Below, piece after piece: positions 22,904 through 35,214 of a stretch of DNA of 64,000 nucleotides (position 1 is its first letter; every line of letters starts with the position of its first letter). The DNA is taken from NCBI RefSeq assembly GCF_964656455.1, contig NC_135726.1, forward strand, positions 22,331,168 through 22,395,167, written 5' to 3'. The stretch is from Halichoerus grypus. Its lineage: Eukaryota > Chordata > Mammalia > Carnivora > Phocidae. The notes under the pieces are model-generated. The model was not told the DNA's origin, did no database searches, and was given only the letters and a program-made list of their open reading frames with translations. Position numbers and translations under genes: made by a program.

Positions 22904-24604
22904 AATCTGTGTGTGGCTTCCAGGACACCCTGGTCTTTAAAATTCCAACTCTTCTCTTATTTATAACCCACCAAGCAATACCCAACTATGTAACTTCAGA
23001 CTCCATCCCCACATCATTAACCCCACTTTTCCGGAAGTGTTTTTGGAAAAATAGCATAAACTGTAGATAGTGTTGTTTTGAATTTAATAAGAATGAGTTA
23101 AAGACATTTGTCAGTAAAATTGGATTAAAGGACAACTTTACAAAAAAAAAAAAGAAAAAGAATGAGTAGCCTTTTTTTTCCTATTTGAAGAGTAAATGAA
23201 AGCTTATAAAAAGTTTTGTTGATGCTAATATCTTAGAAATATTCAAACATATATTTCTGTGTTTTTTTTTCCCATGGAGTTCATCCAAGATCATATAACA
23301 GCCTTAACCAATTTCTTAGTAAATTCTAAAAGATCTAATCTTGTTCTGTGCTTCATTGTGTAACACTGTTACCCCTAGGTTGTAGTTTTCCTGTCACAAA
23401 AGTCCAGGACTCAACTTGGCTGAGAAGTCTGGAATTATTCCCATATAAGTAAATCTTGACCTCTGCAAAACAAACAAGCAAACAAATCCAGAGCCAAACC
23501 CAACCAAATACAGACTTCCTCTATTACTTTGACATTCTATCACTTTTCCAGTTTTGCCAGAGTTGCCATAATATAATTTTTATGCTTACCAACAGTTATT
23601 TTTAAGATTTAAAAGCAGTATAAATTGCAACAGATTTCACAGCTCCATGACGGTTATTGAAACTTCAATTCAAATCAGACAGTTGAAAGAAAGCAATCTT
23701 TTGCACGAGCCTACAAAAGCTCATCTAAAATGACCTTTCTGAATAATTGATGAGGACTTTTTGTTTTTGTTACAACTTTATAAGGTGTGCACATCACACT
23801 CCAGCCAGATTATTCCAACAGACTCTGCAAAGCCTAATTTGCAACCGTTCCTGTCATCTTCTCTGTGAGGGGTGACGTTTGTTAAGGCAACTTCACTACA
23901 GCCGGGATGGATATGAGATAGTATCAGGACATATTCTATTTGTTTCACTTACTTTCAAATCAAGCCCATTGCTTGAACAATGCTCACCATGTGCTGACAA
24001 CTTTGCCTGCAAATTCTAGTCATATGCTAGATAAATTACAAAATGAAACACAGGATAAATTACAAAATGAAAAATTACAAATTACAAAATTACAAAATGA
24101 AACATGATAAATTACAAAGATGAAACACAGGATAATAAGAATGACACATAATTATATCACGCTGCCTTATCATAGCCCAAGGAGATTTTTTAGCATTTAA
24201 CAGATAAAAATGTAGCAGTAGATAATGATAATCTATGTCTATGCCATTTCTACTATAACCATACAGATTGTTAAAAATACCTTCACAAAATAGGGGTCAT
24301 AATATATTCATAGTTTTATATTCTTAAAATTATTTTGTGAAATATTTCAAATATACAAATACTCAGTTTCTTACTGCACTGAGTCTTAACATTACACTAT
24401 GTTGACTGTAGTTTTATTGTTTTAGAAAAAAATAAGATATTTGAGACACCGTTGAAGCCCCCTTGGAAAAACTCTGTGATTTTATTACCCTCTACCAAGG
24501 TAATCACGAACGTGAATTTATGTTTATCATTCCCATGCACATTTTAATATTTAATACATACTTATATATCCCTAATCATAATATAGTCCTGTGTTAGAGA
24601 ATTT
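22904..24604. other. unique stretch with a local tandem repeat
   Basis: No gene seen. Contains a short-period direct repeat at 24030-24135 (separate entry) and A/T runs. Confidence 0.4.
24030..24135. repeat. imperfect tandem repeat (ATAAATTACAAAATGAAACA)
   Basis: The unit GATAAATTACAAAATGAAAC recurs four times in 106 bp with deletions and a local (AAATTAC)n expansion. It has no flanking transposon signature and looks like replication-slippage growth. Confidence 0.85.
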
Positions 24605-24623
24605 AAAAGTTTAAGTAAATTTA

Positions 24624-24829
24624 GGGGCGCCTGGGTGGCTCAGTTGGTTGAGCGACTGCCTTCGGCTCAGGTCATGATCCTGGAGTCCTGGGATCGAGTC
24701 CCGCATCGGGCTCCCTGCTCAGCAGGGAGTCTGCTTCTCCCTCTGACCCTCCTCCCTCTCATGCTCTCTGTCTCTCATTCTCTCTCTCTCAAATAAATAA
24801 ATAAAATCTTAAAAAAAAAAAAAAAAAAA
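24624..24829 (+). mobile_element. SINEC, young, full length
   Basis: Sense SINE with head GGGGCGCCTGGGTGGCTCAG then TTGGTTGAGCGACTGCC, CT-rich body, AAATAAATAAATAAAATC and a pure A tail. Perfect 19-bp duplication AAAAGTTTAAGTAAATTTA at 24605-24623 and 24830-24848. One of the freshest insertions in the window. Confidence 0.96.
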
Positions 24830-24938
24830 AAAAGTTTAAGTAAATTTAATCATACTTTATATGGCACTCAGCAACTTGCTACTCCTGCCCAACATGAGGT
24901 ATGGAAACTTATCTTTGTTGATATATATACCTCTAATG

Positions 24939-25084
24939 CGGTGGTTTTCCTACTTTAGTGGGTATCAGAATCACTTGGGAAACTTGAAAAATATACAAAG
25001 GCCCAAGTCCTATCCTGCTGCAATAAGCCTGGCTCTATGTGTTCTTTGTTATAGGTCCTCTAAAGGTGATTCTGAGATTTGCAC
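24939..25084 (+). mobile_element. MER5-like DNA transposon fragment
   Basis: 'gtggttttcctactttagtgggtatcagaatcacttgggaaac' and 'ggtgattctgagatttgcacc' correspond to MER5A 5' end and centre. Old hAT-Charlie derivative. Confidence 0.65.
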
Positions 25085-25412
25085 CAAAGTTCGTTCTTCT
25101 TTTGCTGAACATACTCCTTTCTTACTCCTTCCTTTCCTTCCTCCGTACTTTTTTCCTTCCCTCCCTCTCATGTTAGAATGGTTAGCTTTCTAATATTAAG
25201 CATTGCAGTATTGCCTTCTGAAGTTGTTATACCAATTTAAAACCCACTGCAGTGACCCACTAGTTCTGATTTGTCTGGGACTTCCCCAGTTTTAGCACAG
25301 AGGATCTCATGACCCACCTAAGCAAACCGGTGTAATTAATCATCCCAATGAGAGTAGATGTCTTCACATACCCAAACACATCAGTATCATCACACTTTTA
25401 AAAAGTATTTTT

Positions 25413-25597
25413 GGAGTGCCTGGGTGGCTCGGTCGGTGAAGTGTCCGACTCTTGATTTCAGCTCAGGTCATGATCTCAGGGTCCTGAGATCAAGCCCCGC
25501 GTCAGGCTCCCCACTCAGCGGGGAATCTGCTTGAGGATTCTCACACTCCCTCTGCCCCTCCCCGCTCTCTAAAATAAATAAAGAAATCTTAAAAAAA
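25413..25597 (+). mobile_element. SINEC, older subfamily
   Basis: Sense SINE with 'tgcctgggtggctcggtcggtgaagtgtccgactcttgatttcagctcaggtcatgatctcagggtc', the older Can-SINE consensus ('ctcttgatttcagctcagg'). Tail AAAATAAATAAAGAAATC. Only a weak AT-rich duplication (tattttt) is visible, consistent with age. Confidence 0.9.
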
Positions 25598-26874
25598 TAT
25601 TTTTTTCTGGTCACACAGAGGGGTGTATAAAGAATGATAACTAATATTTGTTTTAATTTGTATTTAATTGATTAAGAAGGACTAATTACTTTTTTATATC
25701 TACTAGCCTTTTAGGTTGCCTCCTCTATGAATTATCCTTGTCCATTTTTGTAACGGGATGTTTATTCTTCCATATAGATTTTTTATGATTTTTATACAAT
25801 TAAGTATTAAATAGTTTTCGTTTACATTTGTTACAAGTATGTTATACTAGTCTGTGCTTGTCTTTTACCCATCTTTTATTTTGTACAAATTTCATTTTTG
25901 GCATAATGAAAATCTTCTATTTTTAATGCTCTTTGCTTTTTTCTGTCTACTCTAAGAATCCATTCTGTACACTAAGACAGTTCTATTTTACAGGTACTTT
26001 TCTAGCAGTTTAAAATTTTACTTGTGATATTAAGCTTTAGTAAACCTAGAATTATGTGAGAGGTAAGAGCTAACTTTATTTTTCCTATATAAATAATAAA
26101 TTATTTCAACACTATATATTAAAGTCTGTATTTTAATCATTGATTTATAATATTATTTATGTCCCAGATCTAGTTTTTGATGTCTTTTGCTTTAGTTTAT
26201 GTTTTTGTATTTAGTTCGCTTAGTCTACGTTTTGACCTCTATTCCCTGCCTCCTCAACTAATTTACCTTAATTACTATAGTTTTAAATTAGGCATAGTAT
26301 CTGGTAGAACAAGTGATTTCACATGGATCTTTTTCAATAGTCTTCTTGCAAATTGATTCTATGTTCTTCCATTTATATTTTATAGCATAGTCATTCAGGT
26401 GCATTAAACTGTGATTTTGATTGAAATCACATTGAACTTATAATTGAGAAAGAATTGCTGTCTTAACAACTGAACCTTCTCATCTATGAGCATGGTATGT
26501 TTCTCCAGTCACTCATTCCTTTTTTTTAACTCCTTCAATGTCATTTATTTCTCCTCACAGCTTTACTTATATTTTTATATGTTGTTGCAGTATAAGTTCT
26601 CTTTTTTCCTTTTGTATTTTCTAATTTGTTAATACTAATGTCCACAGCAAGATTTTTCATGCATGTTATATTTTTAGTATAAAGCAAAATGTCTGAACAT
26701 ACGGAAACAATCATACATTCTAAAAATTGAAAGGGTTTTTAATCTCCTTTCCAATTCATATAGCTATGATTTATTTTACTTACCTTATTATATTGCCCAG
26801 TATATTCAGTAAATGTGAAATAGAAATAATGATGGAAGCCAAACTGGCTGTGTTTTTTACTTAGAATGCTTTTA

Positions 26875-27087
26875 TTTTATTTTTTTAAAGATTTTATTTA
26901 TTTATTTGACAGAGAGATAGCAAGACCAGGAACACAAGCAGGGGGAGTGGGAGAGGGAGAAGCAGGCTTCCCGCTAAGCAGGGAGCCCAATGTGGGGCTC
27001 GATGCGGGGCTCGATCCCAGGACCCTGGGATCATGACCTGAGCCAAAGGCAGACGCTTGATGACTGAGCCACCCAGGCGCTCCATAG
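26875..27087 (-). mobile_element. SINEC with a short internal duplication
   Basis: Antisense SINE; duplication TTAG(A/G)ATGCTTTTA at 26861-26874 and 27088-27101. 'tggggctcgatgcggggctcgat' near 26994-27015 is a tandem copy of an 11-bp body segment, absent from the other copies. Confidence 0.92.
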
Positions 27088-27126
27088 TTAGGATGCTTTT
27101 AAAGATTCCCCATTAAGCAGAAGATG

Positions 27127-27196
27127 GATATATATATATATACACATACACACACACATATATATACACACACATATACATACACACGCACACACG
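27127..27196. repeat. (TA)n/(CA)n compound microsatellite
   Basis: Alternating TA and CA blocks, 70 bp. The frame across it is meaningless. Confidence 0.9.
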
Positions 27197-27334
27197 CCTT
27201 TAATGGTTTAAAAAGCTTCCTTCTTCAGATTTTCATTTTGGAAAAATGTTCTTTGTATATCTTAAGTGAGTATAGCATTTTGAAGAGTTTTGAACACATG
27301 TGCTGCAATGATTATATTTGCTTTTGGCTGCTAT

Positions 27335-27625
27335 GGTGGGCAGTTGCAAAAAACAACCCTTAATGATTCCCACCTCATAATATCCATGCCCTTGTAGAGG
27401 CTTTTCCCTTGACTCTGGCCTAGACCTAGTGACTCCCTTCAACCAAACAGAATATGACAAAAGAAGTGGCATGTCACTTCTGAGTTTATGTTGCTCACAA
27501 TCTCTCTCTTGCTCTTCTTACTTCTTTATTCTGATGAAACTATTGTCCTATGGAAACATCCACTTTGTAAGGAAATGAGTTATATGAGGACAAACTAGTC
27601 AAGAACTAAATCCTGTCTACAGGTG
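27335..27625 (+). mobile_element. probable MaLR/ERVL LTR fragment
   Basis: 'atgattcccacctcataatatccatgcccttgtagaggc', 'acagaatatgacaaaagaagtggcatgtcacttctgag' and 'caatctctctcttgctctt' follow the order of an old mammalian LTR that I cannot name with certainty (MLT1-like). It interrupts the old L1. Confidence 0.4.
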
Positions 27626-28899
27626 TTTATAGCACTGTCTGCAATTTTCAGTGTACAAGTCTTACACTTACTGTGTTAAAATATATTCTCAACTGCTTAT
27701 TCTGATTTTTGTTGTCATTGTTAATGTTATTTTTAATTACCAGTTTGTTACTGCTGATAAAAGACAGTGCATTTACTATTTTTATATTGACCTATTATCC
27801 TGAGACCTTGTTAAAAATCATTATCCGTTCCAGTAACATTTTTTGTAGATCCCTTGTAAATGTGTACAGACATAATATTGCTTGCAAATATAGTTTTATT
27901 TCTTCTTTTCCAATCTAAATGCCTTTTATTTCTTGCCTTGTTGATTGCTCTGGCTAATTCCTCCAATATAGTGATGAATAAAATTTGAGAGAGTTCTATT
28001 CTTGCTGTTTTCTCAATTTTAATAAGACATTTATGTTTTTCACTATTCATTATACTAATAGGTATGTTTATTGATGCCCTTTATAAATAATATGGAAATT
28101 TCATTATATTCCAAGTTTGCTGAGAGGTTTAATACATTTTATCTATTTTTTATATTTATAATATTTATATTATATATGATATATGTTTATAAAAATGAAA
28201 GGTCACTGAGTTTTGCCACTGTATTTTCTTCATATATTGAGATGATATGGTTTTCCCATATATTCTAATAACATTGTAAATTACCTTAGTTGATTTTTTT
28301 TCACATTAAATTAACATGCATTCCTGCAACAAATCTCACTTCATCATGATATGTTAAATTTCTTATATCATCACAGGCTCATTTTATATTTTTAAAGGGA
28401 TTTTGGACCTGCACTCATGAGGTACACTCATGTAATTTACTTTCCTTCTAAGGACTCATCCTGGTTTTGTAGTGTAATGTGGATTTCATAAAATGACCTG
28501 GGAATTCTTCCTACTTCTATATTCTGAAGAAGTTTCATTGTTTGGTACCGTTTCTTCCTCAAATGTTTGAAATAATTCTCCATTGAAGACATGGGGGTGT
28601 TCTTCTGTTTTTATCATAAGCAATTATATAGTTATTATAATTAAGAATTGGTTACGTTTCTTTGCTCACTATTTCCAGCTCTGTCATGCTTTCCATTTGA
28701 GTTTACTTCCATTTATGTTGAACTATATCCTTCATGGTTTTTCTTACCTTTTGAATTTCTGTTAGGAAAACTTGTTGTGCATGTCTTCATTTTGCACTTT
28801 CCCACAGTTCCTGATACTGAAGATGTGTTGATAAATTTCATGAACATACTGGTTCCTTTATTTTTGCCTTCTCTCTGGAGTCGGGAAATTTCTATCTAG

Positions 28900-29335
28900 A
28901 CCATAGCTTAAAGCAAATGGAGCAACTTTCTTTTCCCTTCATCCTGTAGGGCCTAAACTATCCAGGACTGCATGGTTATAGACATCGGGAACAGAAAGAC
29001 TCTTGTTTCGTTTTTTTTTTTTTTTTTCTTATTTGTTTCATTAAGTGCCTGATACAAAAATATACTTTACTTGAATTTGAGTGCAGTTATATCATTTTGT
29101 CTCCTCATTTCAGATGTCATTCATCATTGCTAAGTGTTTAGATCAGAGGGTCTGTGTATATACTCTGTTTACCATTTAGAACTCATAGTGGATCATAGAA
29201 TTTAACACTGCACTGTAAAAACCTGTTTATCTGTGTGTCACTTCTATTAGTTGTATCTAGGTATATAGGTATTACTACTACCTAGGTTATGTTTTTTTGT
29301 TATAAATACATCCGTAATTGCTACTGGCATTTGTA
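28900..29335. other. unique stretch
   Basis: No recognised gene or repeat; a T18 run lies near 29010-29027. Confidence 0.35.
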
Positions 29336-29339
29336 TATA

Positions 29340-29550
29340 CCAGGTACAAGACACTTACTGAATGCTTCCCATATACTAAGCACTCTTCTGAGTTTTTTTT
29401 TACAAGTATTAACTCATTTAATTCTAACAAAGACCATATGAAATAGCTCCTAATATTATTTCTGTTAAAAAGTGAAACACCAAGGAGATTAGGTCATCTT
29501 TCCAAGACCAAGGAAGAGTAAGTTGCCTAGCTAGTGTTCAAACATAAGTT
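29340..29550 (-). repeat. MIR SINE
   Basis: Antisense MIR: 'ttactgaatgcttcccatatactaagcactcttctgag', 'tattaactcatttaattctaacaaagaccatatgaaatagctcc' and 'ccaagaccaaggaag' in order. Confidence 0.75.
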
Positions 29551-29689
29551 GTCCAACTTAGATGTTTGATAAGTAAGAACAACAGATGAACATTGCCAAT
29601 GACATCTGTCCATCCTGGTCTCTCTGTCAGTCATGTGTCACCCTGCACTGCTGCATGAGTGTTCCATGTTGTTGAATGCAAGGGCATTT

Positions 29690-29760
29690 TTTGTCTCATT
29701 ATCCCAGCACCTGGCACTGAACATAGAACTCTCTAGGTACTGAAAATGGTTGTCATGGTT
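29690..29760 (+). repeat. L2 3' end fragment
   Basis: 'gcaagggcattttttgtctcattatcccagcacctggcactgaacatag' matches the sense L2 3' end ('cccagcacctagcacagtgcctggcacatag'). Confidence 0.5.
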
Positions 29761-29769
29761 AAATCAGAT

Positions 29770-32295
29770 CTGAGTGGGATTCTTTTCTGAGAATTCAGTC
29801 TTTATATTAGTTAAGTGGAGACCGTGCCTTCACTATTTTCTCAAGAGGTGTATTCATAGTTATGAAACATTCTGTCCTCTGGGGAAACTGTAAGGAGACA
29901 ACTGGGTTGTTTTTTTGTTTTTTTTTTCTTGTCAGCATTTTATGAAGCATTAGGGGAAGAAGCTTTGGAAGGACAAGAACTGAAAAATGTTCATTGATTT
30001 CAGAGTTTCTTTTTAAACAAATGTGCAAGAAAATGAAACATGTTGCTATTTTTCCCCAGATTGTTTGGCCATTTCTCAGCATGCGCTCCATATAATTTTA
30101 TACATAAGACCCTCTGGAGAAAGGGGGAGGGGCAATTTGATAAAACCTTTATCTTAAAATATAGTTCCATTCTAGCTATTTAAAATTAAAACAGAGAAAT
30201 ATAAACATTCTTTCTATTTTCATCAGGAATGAGGGGAAAAGTTCAAAATGAGCTTTTTCCAACTGGAATTAAAGTCTCTGGGAAATTCCCAAGGAACAGC
30301 AAGGAAAACCTATTGCAAGGGGGACTTAGGATGCACTTCTGTGGGAAGTTCTGTCAACATTTTTTTTTTTGTAAGGAAGGAAAGGATGCTTCTAGAACAG
30401 AGCGATTAGAAGCTGCTTCTCCAGTTTCCCTGCTGAGAAGGTAGCTTTGTCCACTGCCTTATTCCTGCGGAAATACTCAGTGTTGACGGTCAGCACTTGT
30501 CTCCTGGGGCGCTTTTGTCTACAGATTGATACGTTGTTCTGCCGTAAATGATACAGCCCTGAGAACACCTTGGGTTCTGAACTCTGGTGCTGGCTTATCA
30601 GCATGGGAACGGAGAAGCAGCACAGCTTGGAGAGGACCGTCTGCTTCACAAGTGAAGCTGCACTTGGGAGGCAAATTGCGTAAAAAGAGTTGAATATTTG
30701 GATGGCAAGCGCAAAGTCACCATGCTGTCAGGGAGGCTGTGGGTACGAATTACAATCATGTTACTATGTTTCTTATTTCAAGGGATTCCAGCCTAGCCCA
30801 TGGGATTGAATAGTTTCACCCTCTCAAGTGTGTTCTGAAAGAAACTGAGGTGCAAATCAGCTGGGTGTTTTTCTCTTAAGTAAGTAAATATGTTGGTTAG
30901 GAGAGCTGTGCAGAATCAAATATATTTTTCTGATCTGTAGTTTGGGCAGATAATGGAGATTTATGCAGAATGCTGTAAACTGAGCCCAGTGGGAAATCTT
31001 GCCTCCTTCATTTCTAGACATTTTTATTCTACATGATCAGTTGGTCTTCAGTCAGATCAAGGTGTAACCTAGAAAGAGGTTTATCACTGAAATACTTAAT
31101 AAATGGAATTCCAAAGCCCCTAATGTAACTTATGACATAATTGATAAAAACTGCTAAGATATCAAATGTAAAAAAAGACTACAATTTACAAGCTTTGGCC
31201 TGTGAGACACATTAGGTTAATAACTAAGTTTCACATAACCTTTGGAGATGTTATATATCGAAATACCTTCCTATCTTGAAAATAAAAAACAATAAAACTC
31301 ATTAATGCAAAAATTTCAACTATGATATTTGGATAACCTGGGTAATATGAACTTAACAAAAATGAATATATAGAAACTTTTTCTCAAAACATACCTTTTC
31401 CTGTAGATGTGCTTTTCTACCCTACCTCCTTCATTTTTCTGTTGTAAAGCAGGTGCTAATGTGTACCGTGGCATTCTGATGCATAATGCATAATGGTTAG
31501 CAAATTTAAATGGCCAAATTACCAATCTGGAGGATGTGGAGCCAACATTATCATTCCCATAACACTTCAGGTATTGATATATGTCCTTAAAAAAAACCCC
31601 AAATTTAACATGAGATAGATGCAGTTAAGCTCTACTGCATTTCCGTATTATTGGCCTGCACTAGATTAGGTTGGGGAAGAAGGAAGGAAAGAAAAGAAGA
31701 GAGAGGGGCAAAAAAAAGAAAGCTTGTCTTCATTAGCTAAGCACATAGGAGGAATTGGAAAGATGTACAGCAAATAATGTAATGAATCACTCATCAAAAG
31801 GTGCTTTGAGGAATTACTATTCACTAGATCCTCTTAGTGGCAATGTCAGTTAGCTCTAGACAGGTGCCCTTGTTTACATGTTATTTGTAAGGATACCGAT
31901 GTTCACTGGAAGAGAAATAGGTCCTAAACCAAACAGTAAGTGGTATTCCCAGAATGATAACCCAGGACATCTGAATCCAAGTTCAAGGATAGTTATGTGA
32001 TGCCTCACGAAACATGTGGCATGTGAGGATCAAATTTATATTTTATAGGAAACATTATTGTAGGAAACAAGCCCAAAAATATTAGATTATCAGAGCAGTT
32101 CAGTCATGTCACTCTGTCTCTTATCATTGGGATACCCCAAGAAGAGTGGGAGTTGTGTCTACTTCGCTTACTATAGGTGATGACTAGCATCTAGAAGCCT
32201 CACAGAAAATATATTTTGAATGAACATTTGAAGGAAAATGTTCCTTTCTCTTCAGCAGAAATGTTGAAACATCAAGTAGTATTTAGTAAATAACA
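29770..32295. other. unique stretch in the repeat-poor interval
   Basis: No SINE or L1. It contains the open frame at 30392-30733 (separate entry) and an L2-like 3' end near 32140-32240 ('gggagttgtgtctacttcgcttactatagg...'). Region 31850-31990 may be another decayed MIR. Confidence 0.4.
30392..30733 (-). other. open reading frame with acceptor-like boundary; exon or pseudogene candidate
   Basis: On the minus strand, 113 codons stay open from a stop/acceptor-like boundary (complement reads CCTCCCTGACAG then CATGGTGAC) to a TAG at 30392. The peptide includes 'HGDFALAIQIFNSFYA' and 'QKRPRRQVLTVNTEYFRR'. I do not recognise a family. There is no clear start in good context and no poly(A) signal shortly downstream; a 10-A run follows about 35 bases after the stop. 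Frames of this length occur by chance elsewhere in the window, so this may mean nothing. Confidence 0.15.
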
Positions 32296-32299
32296 TGAC

Positions 32300-32480
32300 A
32301 TAATGGTAAGACTTTAGAACAGAGTTAGATAACAAGATGTTGCTCATAATTCATCTTGACCTTGGGTAAATCACTTACATTTTCCAGGCCCCAGTATCTA
32401 CTATGTAAAGTGGGAACAATAAGAACAAAATACTTGATCTGATCCCTTAAATGTTTTCAAGAATAAATGAAATTTTATTC
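32300..32480 (+). repeat. MIR SINE
   Basis: Sense MIR: 'ttcatcttgaccttgggtaaatcacttacattttccaggccccagtatctactatgtaaagtgggaacaataag', very like the consensus 'gaccttgggcaagttacttaacctctctgtgcctcagtttcctcatctgtaaaatggggataataa'. Confidence 0.75.
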
Positions 32481-32484
32481 ATAA

Positions 32485-34535
32485 AATTGTTTTTATAATT
32501 TTCAGTATTTGAAGGTCTTTTAACTAAGGCTATATATTTTATTTGTATAGATAATTATAAATATTACATGTCCCAGCCAGAAGTGATGATGTATTCAGGT
32601 ATTTGCTCTAAACCAAACCTTTCTGAATCATATTGTGGCATATCTTCATGGCAGTACAAAATTGGAAATGTATTCCCAAATGGACGAGACAGTGATTTCT
32701 TCAGAGTTATGCACTGTCTTACTCATTCTTACATCACCAGTGCTTCAAGTCCTTAGATGATGTTCACTAAAGTGTATTAATAATTATCATTATCAGTGAT
32801 GATGTTGTGTTATTATCAGTGGTGATGATGAGTTATACACATGCATACACACACACATATACTCACACACTCACACTCTTACACTTCTAGAAAAGTTATT
32901 GCTCCATGTTGTCTAATATTGGGCAATTCGGATTCTGTTTTTATGATAGCACCAAAATATTGACAGAATTCCTGAATGTGGAACACATGTGCTTTCCACA
33001 TTTTAATTATTCATAACCTAATACAAGCTCAAGTATTTGATACATTTTGTTTTGTTTCATGTTGTGAAGTTCTCCCTATTTAGCATAGAACTAGTTTCAG
33101 GCACAAGTTGTTTTATTTTAAAGCTTTTTATTTTACCATTTGAAAGTAATATCTTATTTTCCTTTTATTTGGGAATAAAGTGTACATTTTCGTGATGAGT
33201 AAAATATGTCTGAAGCTTCTCAAATAATTTACTTATGGTCGAGAATAAGCAGGAGTGATTAGAGCTTCAAATCAGAAACTTCAGAGAGCCAGAAGCTATC
33301 AAAATGTGCAGCTTTAATGAACGATTTCTCACTCATTGCTGTATAGCAATCACCACTGATACACTCTAGTTTTTTTTTTTTCCCAAAGCATATATAATTG
33401 GGCAAATCATCTAAACCCCCACAAGCAGGCAATTATTCAACTACATTGATGCAGAATTACTGGGTCCAATGCTTCATTGGAATGTACCATAATCCCTTGT
33501 TCTTGTCTTAACCTTCTCTGTGAAAAATCTAATTCATCCAAGGCTGACACAGTGTCCTGTTGGTTATGCAAATAGTGGCCGTGCAGGAGACGGAGTTTGA
33601 AGCCACTTTTCTATCTTCAGTCCCATGTGTAGGACTCTTATCCAAATCTTTAAATAGAGCCTAGGAGTTCTAATAATTATTCAACTAACATATATAAGCT
33701 CCCTTTGTGCTCCTTTTTGAAAATGTGCTTATCTTTTTCTCTTATAGAAAAGAGAGAGACATTGACAGAGAGATTGAATGGCACTGCCACTACCAGAAGG
33801 ATAGCTGGGGAAGGGAGCAGGAGGGCACCGCGGTGCAGGGAAGATGATAAGAAAACTATAAAGCTGCCGGGAGGAGGATGGTAACCACCATCCCTCTCCT
33901 CGCTGGTTTTGTAGCCCAACTGTCCTTTCTCCTGACCCTGTTCTTTGTGTTACATCGGGAAGAGGACAACTTTGGGTCATTCCCTCCTGGGCTCAGATGT
34001 CCTATCTGCCAGTGACTGGAGTCCATCCTTGACCATGTCATTTAGCGCCTCTGAGCCCCTGGAAGAGGAGGCTTGTGTGCCCCAGAAGTCTGGCCCAGCT
34101 AGTGTGATGACAGGTGTATGCGTGCAGACACATAGACCATCAAATCTGACTGAAACACCTTCTGTCACTAAAAGGGTGTGATTCGGGAGGCGTGCCAGGA
34201 AGAACATTTGGTAGAAATTTGATAGTTGCATGGGCCTAGGATACCATACTTCTGGGAAAGCACACTCCTTTGATCCTGAATCATTACTTCAACTTGCTTT
34301 TTCCCAACATCCCAGCTTGTGATTCAAAGTCAGTGAAAGCTTCATCACATTATTTTAACATTGCTGCTTTACACCTTTACTCCATTTTCATGTGACCTCA
34401 GAAGCAAGATTAGGCAACCAAGCGGTAAACTGTCCCTCTGCTTTCATAATAATAACGATAAGAATAATGGCAATTACACATTTTAATGTATACATAGTTT
34501 GTGTATACACAGAGAGATGACTATATGACTGAATG
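32485..34535. other. unique stretch
   Basis: No gene recognised. 32835-32890 is a CA-rich imperfect simple repeat. 33760-34140 is the most GC-rich part of the interval with a few CpGs and overlapping 60-84 codon frames on both strands, none of which I can assign. Confidence 0.4.
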
Positions 34536-34539
34536 GTAA

Positions 34540-34720
34540 GTAATATATATTAATTATTTCTTTCAATCTTCACAACACACTGGTGACCTCACTGCTATTT
34601 TTATCTTCTCTTTTAAAAATGGGCGACTGAAACTTACACTCATTAAATAACTTGGCCAAAGGTACATGCTTTTTAAATGGCTGAGCAAAGAGTCTAACTC
34701 AGGCACTTTGGACCTGTCTT
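34540..34720 (-). repeat. MIR SINE
   Basis: Antisense MIR: 'tttctttcaatcttcacaacacactggtgacctc', 'aataacttggccaaaggtacatg' and 'gagtctaactcaggcac' in order. Confidence 0.65.
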
Positions 34721-34904
34721 AACCAACCTTCTGTTGGTTAAGTCTTCCAGCTTCTTCCTTCTCTCAGATGGTCAGCTGTCTGCTCGACCTTATTCCACTG
34801 AGCAGAACTCCTGCCATAAAAATGTATCACTGTCTTTCAGAAAGTAGTGAGAGAACTCTCAGCTTCCTTCTAGATGGATCTAACATTCTCCCTGGCTCTG
34901 TGTA

Positions 34905-35074
34905 GAATGGTGATTCTCAATCTTGGCTACAGAGTAGAGTCACCTAGGGAACTTCAAAGCTAGTGTTTGTGTCCTTCCTCAGGCTTTGAGGTACTTGTTC
35001 TAGCCTGGGCTTGAGAAGTTTTAGAATCTCATCGGGTGGACTCTGATATGAAGCAGTGTTTGGGAAGGACTGCT
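34905..35074 (+). mobile_element. MER5-like DNA transposon fragment
   Basis: 'tggtgattctcaatcttggctacagagtagagtcacctagggaac' matches the MER5A 5' end; the rest is decayed. Confidence 0.65.
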
Positions 35075-35214
35075 GTAGAGAGACGGGCCTCCCATACTCT
35101 CCTTTCTGACTCTGCAGCCAAGTGCAATACAGCAAACCTGGCCCTGGATTGGAGGTGCTTGACATGTGGCTTGAGTAAGAAATCTGAATTTAAAAAGAGA
35201 AGGTGATGATGATG

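Larger units (their letters stand above)
25605..28900 (-). mobile_element. very old L1, 3' part of ORF2 and RT, antisense
   Basis: DNA-level order matches antisense L1: 'aagaatccattctgta', 'attactatagttttaaat', 'cattgaacttataattg', 'tcatctatgagcatggtatgtttctcca', 'ttttcagtgtacaagtcttacac', 'ccaatctaaatgccttttatttcttgccttgttgattgctctggcta', and 'attgagatgatatggttttccc'. It is interrupted by a SINE (26875-27087) and an LTR-like block (27335-27625). The minus frame at 27811-28050 contains the RT-like 'ILEELARAINKARN'. Strongly decayed. Confidence 0.7.

Noticed and set aside
24030..24135. CRISPR-like array
   Set aside because: The units are short, contiguous and without unique spacers, and the DNA is mammalian.
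24781..24829. AATAAA as a gene poly(A) signal
   Set aside because: It belongs to the SINE tail, and the same motif occurs in every copy.
33760..34140. CpG island or promoter
   Set aside because: It is only mildly GC-rich, with few CpG dinucleotides and no promoter elements or exon beside it.
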